Assembly (NCBI RefSeq): GCF_011082085.1
Contig: NZ_CP041063.1
Location: 3,458,001 to 3,522,000, forward strand
Source: Bacillus sp. Cs-700
GTDB lineage: Bacteria > Bacillota > Bacilli > Bacillales > Guptibacillaceae
Direction: 5' to 3'
Length of the DNA stretch: 64,000 nucleotides
Shown here: one piece after another, positions 1 through 7,933 of the stretch
Position numbering within the stretch: position 1 is the stretch's first letter
How the letters are laid out: each line of letters begins with the position of its first letter
Position numbers and translations under genes: made by a program
Notes under the pieces: model-generated
Seen by the model: only the letters and a program-made list of their open reading frames with translations
Told to the model about the DNA's origin: nothing
Database searches by the model: none

Positions 1-12
1 TTCTCTCCGTTT

Positions 13-663
13 ATGTTCAGACTATTCATCACATGTCTTAGCGTTGGCGTATCGTTATATGTGATTAAAAAAATTCATGATTTTGATCGAGTCCTAAAAG
101 GTGAAAAAGCAGAACAGCTTGCTCCTTCATCTAACGAGGCTAATCAGCTTTCGTTTTCCCTTGAACAGCCAAAGGTGGAGGCAGAATCCATCGAGGAAGC
201 AGAAAAGGAACGTGAGCTTGAACAGATCAATAGTGATAAAACGATGCTTTTTGAAGAACTTTTGTCAAAAGCAGACCTCGACGAAATCGAGAAAGAATCG
301 TATCGAAATCGCATGCAGCAGAAGGAGTCAGAAAGTAACCGCATTGTACAAGAGGTGTTACTTTTCAAAGATAAAATCCAAAAAGCTGTTATTGATAAAA
401 AGGGGCTTTTCATTAAAGAGACGCCTGATATGAAAATGGTCGCTGAATTAATCGGTGTGGATTCAGTGGAATCGAGCACTTTAGTTGAATTAAATGAAGA
501 GCTTCGTCTCATTTATAATGAGATTCCAGAAGCAAAGCGAACGATTCTAATCGAATATGAAATGGTTAACGAGGACTTCGAGTTAACGAGATTAGGGTAT
601 AAAGAGCTTATGAAAGAAGTAAGAAAGCTCGAGAAGAAAACGAGACAAGTAGTGGAGCAGTAA
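13..663 (+). CDS. Single-pass membrane-anchored coiled-coil protein of unknown function
   Basis: I do not recognise a family. A short hydrophobic N-terminus (about residues 3-18) is followed by a highly charged Glu/Lys-rich body that should form long helices or coiled coil, suggesting a membrane-anchored cytoplasmic or extracytoplasmic helical protein. The frame stays open upstream to the first base of the window and no good Shine-Dalgarno is visible before the ATG at 13, so the true start may lie outside the window. A strong hairpin follows the stop codon directly, so this is probably the last gene of its transcription unit. Confidence 0.6.
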   Translation: MFRLFITCLSVGVSLYVIKKIHDFDRVLKGEKAEQLAPSSNEANQLSFSLEQPKVEAESIEEAEKERELEQINSDKTMLFEELLSKADLDEIEKESYRNRMQQKESESNRIVQEVLLFKDKIQKAVIDKKGLFIKETPDMKMVAELIGVDSVESSTLVELNEELRLIYNEIPEAKRTILIEYEMVNEDFELTRLGYKELMKEVRKLEKKTRQVVEQ

Positions 664-665
664 GC

Positions 666-697
666 AAAAACGTGTATGAGTACTCATACACGTTTTT
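666..697. terminator. Bidirectional-looking hairpin terminator
   Basis: A perfect 22-base palindrome (671-692) is flanked by a run of A on the left and a run of T on the right, just after the stop of the first gene. Confidence 0.85.
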
Positions 698-751
698 CTT
701 ATGATAAGCTTTAGAAAGTGAATGGATTTTACAGGAAATGAGGAACGAGAT

Positions 752-1258
752 ATGAAGATTAGACAAGTTAGTCCTGATGATGCAGCGGCCTTTGTAAACT
801 TAATGAAAGAGGTTGAAGAAGACGCGTCGTTTATGCTACTTGAAAGTGGCGAAAGAAAGACAACGGTTGAAGAACAGCGGAAGCGCATTGAAGAAATGGA
901 ACGAGACCGCCATTCAAGAATTTTTGTAGCGGAACGTTCTGGTGAATTAATAGGTTACTTAATTGCGATTGGTGGACAAGCGAAGCGAAACAATCATTCG
1001 GTAGACCTTGTGATTGGAATCCGAAAAGAGGATCAGGGGAAGGGCGTTGGTTCGGCTTTATTTACCGAACTAGAAAAGTGGGCGAAAGATCTTCGCATTC
1101 ATCGTCTCGAGCTCAATGTGGTAACGCGAAATGAAGCCGGCTTAGCTCTTTATCGAAAAGCTGGATTTGAAGTAGAGGGATTGAAGCGTCATTCATTGGT
1201 CATTGATGATGAGTTTGTTGATGAATATTATATGTCAAAGCTATTAGCTCATAATTAA
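752..1258 (+). CDS. GNAT family N-acetyltransferase
   Basis: Predicted acetyl-CoA-dependent N-acetyltransferase of about 168 residues. The acetyl-CoA binding motif A is visible as IGIRKEDQGKGVGSALF (Q-x-x-G-x-G type), followed by the typical LELNVVTRNEAGLALYRKAGFE block of the RimI/RimL-like branch. An ATG at 722 is in frame, but the start at 752 is preferred because a GAGG element lies about 8 bases upstream and the protein then opens directly with the domain (MKIRQV). The substrate cannot be deduced. It sits alone between a terminator and a small downstream ORF. Confidence 0.85.
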   Translation: MKIRQVSPDDAAAFVNLMKEVEEDASFMLLESGERKTTVEEQRKRIEEMERDRHSRIFVAERSGELIGYLIAIGGQAKRNNHSVDLVIGIRKEDQGKGVGSALFTELEKWAKDLRIHRLELNVVTRNEAGLALYRKAGFEVEGLKRHSLVIDDEFVDEYYMSKLLAHN

Positions 1259-1299
1259 ATCGTTCTTCATCCATACTACAAATGGAAGGAGGCGATGAT

Positions 1300-1455
1300 A
1301 TGTTTGATCATACAAAGCATATACCGCTTGAAGGCATACCGGGGGAATTTACGATGAGCGATGAATCTCAAGAAAATGAAGAAGTGGCAGAGATGAGTTT
1401 TCCCTTTGACTACAGCTTGATGATTCCGCTCGATCATACGATAAGAAAAGAGTAA
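1300..1455 (+). CDS. Small hypothetical protein, 51 residues
   Basis: A 51-codon ORF with a good ribosome binding site (GGAAGGAGG, 8 bases before the ATG) and a terminator overlapping its stop. The product is acidic and has two related short segments, HIPLEG near the N-terminus and MIPLDH near the C-terminus. No known family was recognised. It lies 41 bases after the acetyltransferase gene and is probably cotranscribed with it. Confidence 0.6.
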   Translation: MFDHTKHIPLEGIPGEFTMSDESQENEEVAEMSFPFDYSLMIPLDHTIRKE

Positions 1456-1479
1456 AAAAAGCGCATCTGCGCTTTTTTT
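1454..1479. terminator. Hairpin terminator between convergent genes
   Basis: A short GC-rich stem (AGCGCA/TGCGCT) is flanked by seven A on the left and seven T on the right. It serves the small ORF on the plus strand and azoR on the minus strand. Confidence 0.85.
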
Positions 1480-1485
1480 GGTTGA

Positions 1486-2121
1486 TTAAAAATGATTGGC
1501 AGCTTGACGAGCTTCATCCATTGCTTTTTCCTTAATTTCTTCCGCTTTCTCAGGCATTTGCGCCATTCCTTCTGCAATCACGGATTCAACAGACGGGATG
1601 CCAAGGAATCCAAGGACGGCATGTAAATACCGATCTCCAAATTCCATCTCTTTTGCTGGACCTTCTGAATAGATGCCTCCTCGCGCTTGGATGTGCAGGG
1701 CTTTCTTGTCCGTTAATAAGCCGACTGGTCCTTGATCTGTATACTTGAATGTCTTTCCAGCAATGGCGACGGTATCAATATAGGCTTTTAATTTTGGTGG
1801 AAAGCTGAAATTCCAGAATGGTGTTACAAAAACATATTTATCTGCATTAATAAATTGATCCGTAAGATCGTTTATTTTACTCACTTTTAACTGTTCGTCG
1901 CCCGATAGGTGATCGAAACCATTTCCCTGTTGGAGCTTGCCCCAACCGTTAAAAACGTCCGTATCAATATAAGGGAGCTCAATGTTATAGAGATCTAGCT
2001 TCAGAACATCATCATTCGGATTTTTTTCTTGGTAGGCTTCAAGGAAAACTTCCCCTATACTTAAACTAAATGATTCTTTTACTGGTTTGGGGTTTACGGT
2101 AATATATAGTACTTTGGCCAC
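1486..2121 (-). CDS. azoR: FMN-dependent NADH:azoreductase
   Basis: Flavodoxin-fold quinone/azo reductase of the AzoR family: it uses NADH and FMN for two-electron reduction of quinones and azo compounds in the cytoplasm, usually as a thiol- or electrophile-stress defence. The N-terminal strand [11 protein letters not shown], the following Ser-rich loop (FMN phosphate binding) and the block [18 protein letters not shown] are characteristic, and the length of about 211 residues is normal. The GTG start at 2121 is chosen because AAAGGAG lies 9 bases upstream; an in-frame ATG three codons earlier overlaps that site. Monocistronic and flanked by divergent tag. Confidence 0.9.
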   Translation of the reverse strand: MAKVLYITVNPKPVKESFSLSIGEVFLEAYQEKNPNDDVLKLDLYNIELPYIDTDVFNGWGKLQQGNGFDHLSGDEQLKVSKINDLTDQFINADKYVFVTPFWNFSFPPKLKAYIDTVAIAGKTFKYTDQGPVGLLTDKKALHIQARGGIYSEGPAKEMEFGDRYLHAVLGFLGIPSVESVIAEGMAQMPEKAEEIKEKAMDEARQAANHF

Positions 2122-2211
2122 AGCGCTCATCTCCTTTGTTTTCGCCACTTAGTATGGCTTTCGAAGGAAAAAGTATACAAGACGAAGAATGTCATTAAAT
2201 TTGGAGGTGTA

Positions 2212-2799
2212 ATGATGGTAAACCGGTGCGCATGGGTTAGTGAAGAAGAGATCTACAAAGAGTATCATGATCAGGAGTGGGGTGTGCCTGTTCGTGATGA
2301 TCAGAGACTTTTTGAAATGTTAATTCTAGAAGGAGCGCAGGCAGGATTAAGCTGGATTACGATTTTAAAAAGAAGGGAGAATTATCGAGAGGCATTTGAT
2401 CAATTCAATGTTCAGAAAGTAGCGGCTTATGGTGAGGATAAAATCCAAGAACTGCTCATGAATGAAGGGATCATTCGCAACAAACTGAAAGTGCGTGGAA
2501 CGGTAAAGAATGCGAACGCGTTTCTCAGAATACAAGAGGAGTTTGGGAGCTTTTCAACATACATATGGGCGTTTACAGAAAACACTCCAATCCTTAATCA
2601 GTGGAAAAGCATCGAAGAGGTACCTGCAGAAACCGAACTTAGTAAGAAAATCAGTAAAGACTTAAAAAAACGTGGTTTTACGTTTGTAGGTCCCGTTATT
2701 CTGTATAGTTTCATGCAAGCGGTTGGAATTGTGAATGATCATACGATAGACTGCTTCAGGCATCCCACGAGGCAAAAGGCTGAACACGTTGTTGATTAA
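2212..2799 (+). CDS. tag: DNA-3-methyladenine glycosylase I
   Basis: Base-excision repair glycosylase that removes 3-methyladenine from alkylated DNA. The family signature is clear: NRCAWV near the N-terminus and HDQEWG, then the HTIDCFRH block near the C-terminus, supplying the Cys-His-His-Cys zinc ligands known from E. coli Tag. The length (about 194 residues) is typical. GGAGGTG precedes two tandem ATG codons at 2212 and 2215, and either could be used. The 3' end overlaps a truncated DUF4937-like reading frame. Confidence 0.95.
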   Translation: MMVNRCAWVSEEEIYKEYHDQEWGVPVRDDQRLFEMLILEGAQAGLSWITILKRRENYREAFDQFNVQKVAAYGEDKIQELLMNEGIIRNKLKVRGTVKNANAFLRIQEEFGSFSTYIWAFTENTPILNQWKSIEEVPAETELSKKISKDLKKRGFTFVGPVILYSFMQAVGIVNDHTIDCFRHPTRQKAEHVVD

Positions 2800-2917
2800 A
2801 AAAGTGATCTGTCATGTGAAGGAAGAGATGAGAGAAACGTTTTCGTCTGGACAAGAGCGCTGGCATGGATTGTGTGATTGTAAAGGATTTGTAGCTCAAA
2901 TGGACGATGACGACTGA
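2789..2917 (+). pseudogene. Truncated DUF4937-like (ABM-fold) fragment, possible pseudogene
   Basis: A 42-codon frame opening with TTG inside the tag stop region encodes LLIKKVICHVKEE followed by FSSGQERW and GFVAQ. From memory this matches the N-terminal third of the DUF4937 dimeric alpha/beta-barrel proteins of bacilli (usually over 100 residues), where an intact member would continue past GFxGQ. Here the frame ends in DDDD and a stop, and no convincing ribosome binding site is seen. It looks like a decayed gene remnant. It could instead be a short translated peptide coupled to tag. Confidence 0.4.
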
Positions 2918-2940
2918 TAATCTCGAGGAGGGCTCTTAGA

Positions 2941-3546
2941 ATGAAACAAAAGTGGCTGTTCGTAGGAGATAGCATCACAGATTCAGGTAGAAACCAGGAC
3001 TCAGAAGGACTTGGTAATGGGTATGTGAGAATGATTCGAGATGGAATGATAAAAAAATACGATGTTGAAATTATAAATAAAGGGGTGAGCGGTGATCGCA
3101 TTACAGATCTTGAAGATAGATGGAATCAAGATGTTCTCGCGCTTCAACCTGACGTTGTGTCGATTTCAATTGGCATCAATGATGTATGGAGACAGCTTGA
3201 CCACCCTGAAATGGATCAGGTGACGCCAGAGGATTTTAAAAGGATTTATGATGAGTTAGTAGAGAAAGTTAACTCATTAGGAGCAAAATGTGTTTTAATG
3301 GAGCCAACAATTATAGAAGAAAGAATTGATTCGATCGGAAATCAGAAGCTTTTACCATATGTAAAGATTGTTCGTCAGTTAGCTGATAAATACGATGCGG
3401 TATTGGTGCCAACTCATACTGCTTTTTTAGAAGCACTCCAAAAAGGAAATAAGACATTAACAACAGATGGCGTGCATATGACTGAGGCGGGCAATCAGCT
3501 AATGGCGAAAACCTGGCTAGATACGTGTGTAGATGGGTTGCTTTAA
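2941..3546 (+). CDS. SGNH/GDSL-type esterase or lipase
   Basis: Cytoplasmic SGNH-family hydrolase of 201 residues with no signal peptide. The four blocks are present: GDSIT with the nucleophile Ser near residue 11, a Gly block in NKGVSGDR, the Asn block GIND, and the catalytic Asp-His pair in DGVHMTEAGN. This arrangement is typical of the small GDSL esterases related to rhamnogalacturonan acetylesterase and TesA-like thioesterases. The substrate is unknown. GAGGAGG lies 7 to 10 bases before the ATG. A strong terminator follows. Confidence 0.9.
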   Translation: MKQKWLFVGDSITDSGRNQDSEGLGNGYVRMIRDGMIKKYDVEIINKGVSGDRITDLEDRWNQDVLALQPDVVSISIGINDVWRQLDHPEMDQVTPEDFKRIYDELVEKVNSLGAKCVLMEPTIIEERIDSIGNQKLLPYVKIVRQLADKYDAVLVPTHTAFLEALQKGNKTLTTDGVHMTEAGNQLMAKTWLDTCVDGLL

Positions 3547-3577
3547 CAGCTAACAATTAGAATTCCAGGAATTTTAA

Positions 3578-3606
3578 AAGGCTCTGTTCAAGATGAACAG
3601 AGCCTT
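3578..3606. terminator. Hairpin terminator
   Basis: A 12-base perfect stem (AAGGCTCTGTTC with GAACAGAGCCTT) and a 5-base loop lie between the convergent SGNH hydrolase and Nudix genes. Confidence 0.8.
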
Positions 3607-3626
3607 ATTGAGAAAACATCGTAAAG

Positions 3627-4244
3627 TTAATCAAAAACAGGACCGAGCGCTGGATCGTTATGTAACGCAAAAAGCATTTCGATTTGTGACTCTGTGATTC
3701 TTCCTTTTGATAAAGGAGGAAGTTCATTTTGAGCAAAAAAGCCACAGTCACTAGTTTCAATGCTTTCAGCTGCGTTTCCACCGATTAGCTCACATTCAAT
3801 CATCACCTTATATATATGGTAAGGCGATGGCGGGTGGGGATGTTTTTGGTGATCCAGCACAGCAAGAAGCCGTCTAGCTTTTACTACATAGCCTGACTCT
3901 TCCTGAACTTCTTTCACCGCTACTTCTCCTGGTGTGAAGCCGACGTCACCCCATCCGCCGGGAAGAGACCACTTGCCATCTGCTTTTTCCTTTACAAACA
4001 GCAGTTTTCTTTCATGAAAAACGACGGCTCTCACGTCTACTTTAGGCGTCTGATAGCCCGTTTCATTTGCGAAGAGTTGCTGAATGGTTTTCATATCGTA
4101 GTCGGTATAAGTTTCCATCATTTCAGTACTAAGTTGTCGAAGTTCAATATAGCGTTCGTAATCATAGTTATCCTGTGTATAGGTTAATCCTGCTTGAGCA
4201 ATCGATTGAATTTGTTTTGCCCACGTAAGCCATTTTTCCTCCAT
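3627..4244 (-). CDS. Nudix hydrolase with N-terminal helical domain (YjhB-like)
   Basis: A two-part protein of 205 residues. The first about 65 residues form the helical N-terminal domain that accompanies a Bacillus Nudix subfamily (WAKQIQSIAQAGLTY). The Nudix fold follows, with GGWGDVGFTPGEVAVKEVQEESGY as the Nudix box. That box carries Lys at the usual Arg position and lacks the first conserved Glu, a pattern I associate with this subfamily. It probably cleaves a nucleoside diphosphate linked to another group (ADP-ribose or a nucleotide sugar); the exact substrate is unknown. GAAAGGA lies upstream of the ATG at 4244. Confidence 0.85.
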   Translation of the reverse strand: MEEKWLTWAKQIQSIAQAGLTYTQDNYDYERYIELRQLSTEMMETYTDYDMKTIQQLFANETGYQTPKVDVRAVVFHERKLLFVKEKADGKWSLPGGWGDVGFTPGEVAVKEVQEESGYVVKARRLLAVLDHQKHPHPPSPYHIYKVMIECELIGGNAAESIETSDCGFFAQNELPPLSKGRITESQIEMLFALHNDPALGPVFD

Positions 4245-4295
4245 CTGTCATGCATCCTTTCAAAAAACGTAACCTCTTTTCATACTATCAAACAG

Positions 4296-4322
4296 AATAA
4301 CCTTGCAGTTAGCAAGGTTATT
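4296..4322 (-). terminator. Hairpin terminator for the DCC-family gene
   Basis: An 11-base stem (AATAACCTTGC/GCAAGGTTATT) with a 5-base loop, overlapping the stop of the minus-strand DCC gene. Confidence 0.65.
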
Positions 4323-4695
4323 CAAAACGAGGCTCTGAATAACGACCAAACCAGTCATAGCGATTTTTTGAAAACCAAATATAGAGTGGTGAACCAAGCT
4401 TATCAACGAAAGGCAAGTATAGAAATAGTGAGAGGGGTACGGTTACAGGAAGGGCCATTAACAATCGTCTCACAGTATAAAAGCCAGCGTGAAGGTTGCC
4501 GGAAGTTGTTAGCATATGAATTTCATCATACATGCGTTTGTGACGAAACTGCATATACGGATAGTCTTCAGGATGTTTTTCAATTTCCTGAACCGGTATC
4601 CATTCAATTTTGTTAAACCAGTCAAGTTTGCGAAGTGATTTCTTTACATAAAAACAAAATGGGCATTCAGCATCATAAAATACAAGATGTTTCAT
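4318..4695 (-). CDS. DCC family thiol-disulfide oxidoreductase-like protein (DUF393)
   Basis: Small thioredoxin-like protein of 125 residues. The defining motif DAECPFC (D-x-x-C-x-x-C) sits at about residues 8-14 and the C-terminal half carries the expected hydrophobic stretch and YxWF-type motif. The family is predicted to have thiol-disulfide exchange activity, but physiological substrates are not settled. An upstream in-frame Met exists, but the ATG at 4695 is favoured because GGAGG lies 8 bases upstream. It is transcribed divergently from the FabG-like gene. Confidence 0.85.
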   Translation of the reverse strand: MKHLVFYDAECPFCFYVKKSLRKLDWFNKIEWIPVQEIEKHPEDYPYMQFRHKRMYDEIHMLTTSGNLHAGFYTVRRLLMALPVTVPLSLFLYLPFVDKLGSPLYIWFSKNRYDWFGRYSEPRFE

Positions 4696-4773
4696 CGCGA
4701 TAGCCTCCAATATTAATTTCATTCTTTATACCCTTTTCACTTATTCGCACTGTTTTAAACAGAGTGGCAATAG

Positions 4774-4802
4774 TTGACAGAAAATTTTAATATTATTATA
4801 GT
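4774..4802 (+). promoter_or_regulatory. Strong sigma-A promoter for the FabG-like gene
   Basis: TTGACA (4774-4779), a 17-base spacer and TATAGT (4797-4802) match the vegetative consensus almost perfectly. The start codon of the downstream gene is 42 bases after the -10 element. Confidence 0.8.
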
Positions 4803-4844
4803 CTAATTAGATTAAAAAGAAAACGCTTACGGGAGTGGTGATTG

Positions 4845-5606
4845 GTGAAAAGACTTGAAGGAAGAGTGGCTTACATAACAGGTGGAAGTAGGGGGATTGG
4901 GGCAAGTATTGCAGAAACATTTGCAAGTGAAGGGGCAAAGGTTTACCTTGCCGATGTAAATGAAGAAGCGTTATCCATAACGGGTAAGGATTTAGAAGAG
5001 AAAGGTTATTCAGTCATGACAGGCATTGTGGACGTTACGGAACGGGACCAGGTGGAATCCAGCATGAAAGAAGCGGCGGAAGCTTATGGCTCAATTGATA
5101 TTCTTATAAATAACGCTGGAGTTATTCGCGATAATTTATTATTTAAAATGACCGATGAAGATTGGATGACGGTCATGCAGGTGCACCTTACTGGAAGCTT
5201 CTATGCATCCAGGGCTGCCCAAAAATATATGGTTGATCAAGGATATGGGCGGATTATTAGTCTTTCCTCAACGTCGGCGCTTGGAAATCGTGGTCAAACA
5301 AATTATGCAGCCGCTAAGGCTGGTATTCAGGGGTTAACTAAAACGCTCTCACTCGAGCTCGGTAAATATGGCATTACGGCTAATGCAATTGCACCAGGGT
5401 TCATTGAAAGTGATATGACAAAAGCAACGGCTGAGCGTCTCGGGGTTGAGTTTGACCAGTTTATTGAATACAACAAAAAGCAGATTCCGGTAGCTAGAAC
5501 GGGAAGGCCTGAAGATATTGCGAATGCTGCCCTCTTTTTTGCAGATGAAAACTCGTCCTTTGTTAGTGGACAGGTTCTTTACGTAGCGGGTGGACCAAGA
5601 GCATAA
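4845..5606 (+). CDS. SDR family oxidoreductase, 3-oxoacyl-ACP reductase-like
   Basis: Classical short-chain dehydrogenase/reductase of about 253 residues. The Rossmann motif TGGSRGIG is at residues 12-19, NNAG follows near residue 90, and the catalytic Ser...Tyr-x-x-x-Lys is seen as SSTSAL...YAAAK; the C-terminal IAPGFIESDM is typical of FabG. It is likely an NADPH-dependent 3-ketoacyl reductase, but it lies outside any fatty-acid synthesis cluster, so it may act in polyhydroxyalkanoate or other acyl metabolism. GTG at 4845 is chosen over the in-frame TTG at 4842 from the spacing of GGGAGTGG. Confidence 0.88.
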   Translation: MKRLEGRVAYITGGSRGIGASIAETFASEGAKVYLADVNEEALSITGKDLEEKGYSVMTGIVDVTERDQVESSMKEAAEAYGSIDILINNAGVIRDNLLFKMTDEDWMTVMQVHLTGSFYASRAAQKYMVDQGYGRIISLSSTSALGNRGQTNYAAAKAGIQGLTKTLSLELGKYGITANAIAPGFIESDMTKATAERLGVEFDQFIEYNKKQIPVARTGRPEDIANAALFFADENSSFVSGQVLYVAGGPRA

Positions 5607-5638
5607 ACTAGTCTACCGCTTTATTTTTTCCTGCTGAC

Positions 5639-5664
5639 GTTTCACCGATTCTATAGAGGGGTAC
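5639..5664 (+). promoter_or_regulatory. Sigma-B-like promoter upstream of pyruvate oxidase
   Basis: GTTTCA (5639-5644), a 14-base spacer and GGGTAC (5659-5664) differ from the sigma-B consensus (GTTTAA, GGGTAT) at one position in each hexamer. The ribosome binding site is about 27 bases downstream. From established knowledge, the B. subtilis homologue ydaP belongs to the general stress regulon. Confidence 0.6.
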
Positions 5665-5702
5665 TTTCCCATTATGGATAAGGAAACGAAGGAGGAGTCA
5701 TG

Positions 5703-7424
5703 ATGTTTGATAAAAATGCTGGTGAGATACTATTAAATACACTTTCTGAATGGGGAGTAGACCATGTTTATGGTTTGCCGGGAGATTCAATTAACCATTT
5801 TGTAGAGAATTTACGAAATGCTCAAGATCGTATGAAGTTCATTCAGGTGCGTCACGAAGAGGTAGGTGCACTTGCAGCAGCGTCGTATGCGAAAATAACT
5901 GGTAAAATTGGTGTCTGTCTTTCCATAGCAGGGCCTGGAGCTGTTCATTTGATGAATGGTCTTTATGATGCAAAAGCTGACGGTGCTCCTGTGCTTGTGA
6001 TTGCTGGACAGGTTGCAAGCGATCAGCTTGGAATGGATCAATTCCAGGAAATTAACCTTGAACGCATGTTTGATGATGTATCGGTGTTTAATAGAAGGGT
6101 AGAAACAGCAGCATCACTACCTGACCTTACGCATCAAGCCATACGAACAGCAGTTGAGAAAAAAGGTGTCGCCATTCTTACAATTCCAGATGATCTTGCT
6201 GCAGAAAAGGTGAAACAAAAAGTAGAGAATACGTCTCTCATTCGTTCAAAAGCTGTCGTTCATCCTCATGACTCCAATTTAAATGAAGCTGTTGCTCTTT
6301 TAAATGAAGCGAAGCGACCGGTCATTTTAGCCGGGAAAGGTTCGAAGCATGCAAGAGAAGAACTGCTAGGTTTTGCCGAAAAAGCAGGGGCTCCTGTTAT
6401 TTTAAGTTTGCCTGGTAAAGGTGCTATTCCTGATGTTCATCCTTATAACCTGGGGCAACTTGGGCAGATCGGTACGAAGCCTGCATATGAAGCGATGGAG
6501 GAAACCGATTTACTTATTATGGTTGGTACATCATTCCCTTATCGTGATTATCTACCAGATAAAGCGAAAGCCATTCAAATTGACATTGAACCAACTCAAA
6601 TCGGGAAACGCTACCCTGTTACAGTCGGATTAATTGGTGATGCGAAATGGACGCTATCCTATTTAACACAGCATACAAACTACCATGAAGACCGTGATTT
6701 TATTGAGAAATGCCAGGATAATATGAAAAATTGGTGGTCTCACCTTGAAAAGATTGAAGACGAACAGTCTACACCGATTAAGCCACAACAAGTAATGCCT
6801 CAATTACAAAAAGTATTGGATGATGATGCGGTTCTTTCAGTAGATGTTGGGAACGTGACGGTTTGGGCATCGAGACATCTGCGTGTTACGAACCAGAAAT
6901 TCATTATTTCCTCATGGATGGCAACGATGGGGTGCGGACTTCCAGGAGCAATTGCTGGTAAACTAGCTCATCCAGATCGTCAGGCCGTTGCGATTTGTGG
7001 AGATGGCGGATTTACGATGGTGATGCAAGATTTCTTAACCGCAGTAAAATACAAATTACCGATGATTGTCGTTGTTTTAAATAATGAACGTCTAGGTATG
7101 ATTAAATATGAGCAGCAGGAAATTGGGAATATCGACTATGAGACTGAATTAAAAGACTTTAACTTTGCCGCATTTGCTGAAACGGCTGGTGGTGAAGGCT
7201 ATCGCGTTGAGAAGTTTGAAGAATTATTGCCAGCCTTTGAACGAGCTGCAAAATCGACAAAACCAGTTATTGTGGACGTGGTGATTGAAGAGCAGCCGCC
7301 ACTTCCTGGTAAAATTACTTACGAACAAGCAGCAAGTTATTCAAAATACATGTTGAAAAAAGCATTCGAAGAACAGGAAATTGATATGCCACCGTTGAAA
7401 AAGGCATTAAGGCGAATTTTTTAA
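5703..7424 (+). CDS. Thiamine pyrophosphate-dependent pyruvate oxidase (YdaP/PoxB-like)
   Basis: Three-domain TPP enzyme of about 573 residues. The N-terminal pyrimidine-binding domain carries YGLPGDS and the activating Glu in RHEEVGALAAASYAK. The central domain (about 190-320) has the FAD/ADP-type Rossmann-like fold, and the C-terminal domain holds the TPP/metal motif GDGGFTMVMQDF...NN. Overall similarity is to B. subtilis YdaP and E. coli PoxB, which decarboxylate pyruvate oxidatively. The C-terminus is shorter on membrane-binding features than PoxB. Tandem ATGs at 5700 and 5703 follow GGAGGAG, and 5703 gives the better spacing. Preceded by a sigma-B-like promoter. Confidence 0.88.
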   Translation: MFDKNAGEILLNTLSEWGVDHVYGLPGDSINHFVENLRNAQDRMKFIQVRHEEVGALAAASYAKITGKIGVCLSIAGPGAVHLMNGLYDAKADGAPVLVIAGQVASDQLGMDQFQEINLERMFDDVSVFNRRVETAASLPDLTHQAIRTAVEKKGVAILTIPDDLAAEKVKQKVENTSLIRSKAVVHPHDSNLNEAVALLNEAKRPVILAGKGSKHAREELLGFAEKAGAPVILSLPGKGAIPDVHPYNLGQLGQIGTKPAYEAMEETDLLIMVGTSFPYRDYLPDKAKAIQIDIEPTQIGKRYPVTVGLIGDAKWTLSYLTQHTNYHEDRDFIEKCQDNMKNWWSHLEKIEDEQSTPIKPQQVMPQLQKVLDDDAVLSVDVGNVTVWASRHLRVTNQKFIISSWMATMGCGLPGAIAGKLAHPDRQAVAICGDGGFTMVMQDFLTAVKYKLPMIVVVLNNERLGMIKYEQQEIGNIDYETELKDFNFAAFAETAGGEGYRVEKFEELLPAFERAAKSTKPVIVDVVIEEQPPLPGKITYEQAASYSKYMLKKAFEEQEIDMPPLKKALRRIF

Positions 7425-7438
7425 TAAACATACTAGAG

Positions 7439-7463
7439 AGCCCGCTGATTGGCGGGCTTTTTG
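7439..7463 (+). terminator. Hairpin terminator after pyruvate oxidase
   Basis: Stem AGCCCGC/GCGGGCT with a 6-base loop and a following T run. Confidence 0.85.
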
Positions 7464-7490
7464 TTGTTATAAATAAAAGGAGTGAGAATA

Positions 7491-7877
7491 ATGTATCTCG
7501 TTTTTTGCTATGGAACCTTACGATCTGGCGAAAGCAATCATGAGGTCATAAAAGGGGCAACTTTAATAGAGAGCTTCAGTTGGACAAATGGAAAACTTTA
7601 TGACACAAGGGATGGTTATCCTGCTTTGATACAGAATAATGACGCTAATGTATATGGAGAAGTCTATGAAGTGGATGATCAGTTACTAGAGAAAATCAAT
7701 CTACTTGAAGGTTATCAGGAAGGGCGAGATCACAATTTGTATGAGCGTGTCATGCAGAAAATTAAAAGTGATCGAGGAAGTTATGAAGCGATTACGTATA
7801 TGATGAGGAAGCCTGAGAAGCGATTTATGGAAATTCCAGGTGGGGACTGGGTGACGTATCGAAATAGTATAAAGTGA
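7491..7877 (+). CDS. Gamma-glutamylcyclotransferase-like (GGCT/AIG2 fold) protein
   Basis: A 128-residue protein of the GGCT-like fold. It opens with the substrate-loop signature FCYGTLRSGE (YGTL), and later has GEVYEV and LEGYQEG, which place the expected acidic catalytic region. Members act on gamma-glutamyl amines or related linkages; bacillary paralogues are mostly uncharacterised. The ATG at 7491 has AAGGAG 8 bases upstream; a GTG three codons earlier overlaps the Shine-Dalgarno. Confidence 0.85.
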   Translation: MYLVFCYGTLRSGESNHEVIKGATLIESFSWTNGKLYDTRDGYPALIQNNDANVYGEVYEVDDQLLEKINLLEGYQEGRDHNLYERVMQKIKSDRGSYEAITYMMRKPEKRFMEIPGGDWVTYRNSIK

Positions 7878-7933
7878 CGGATCGAAACCTAAAAAGCACA
7901 CCTCCAAAACTGGAGCGTATGCTTTCGAAAGAG

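Noticed and set aside
4194-4616. A 140-codon plus-strand frame across the Nudix and DCC genes
   Set aside because: It runs antisense to two recognised genes and through a terminator, with no start signal.
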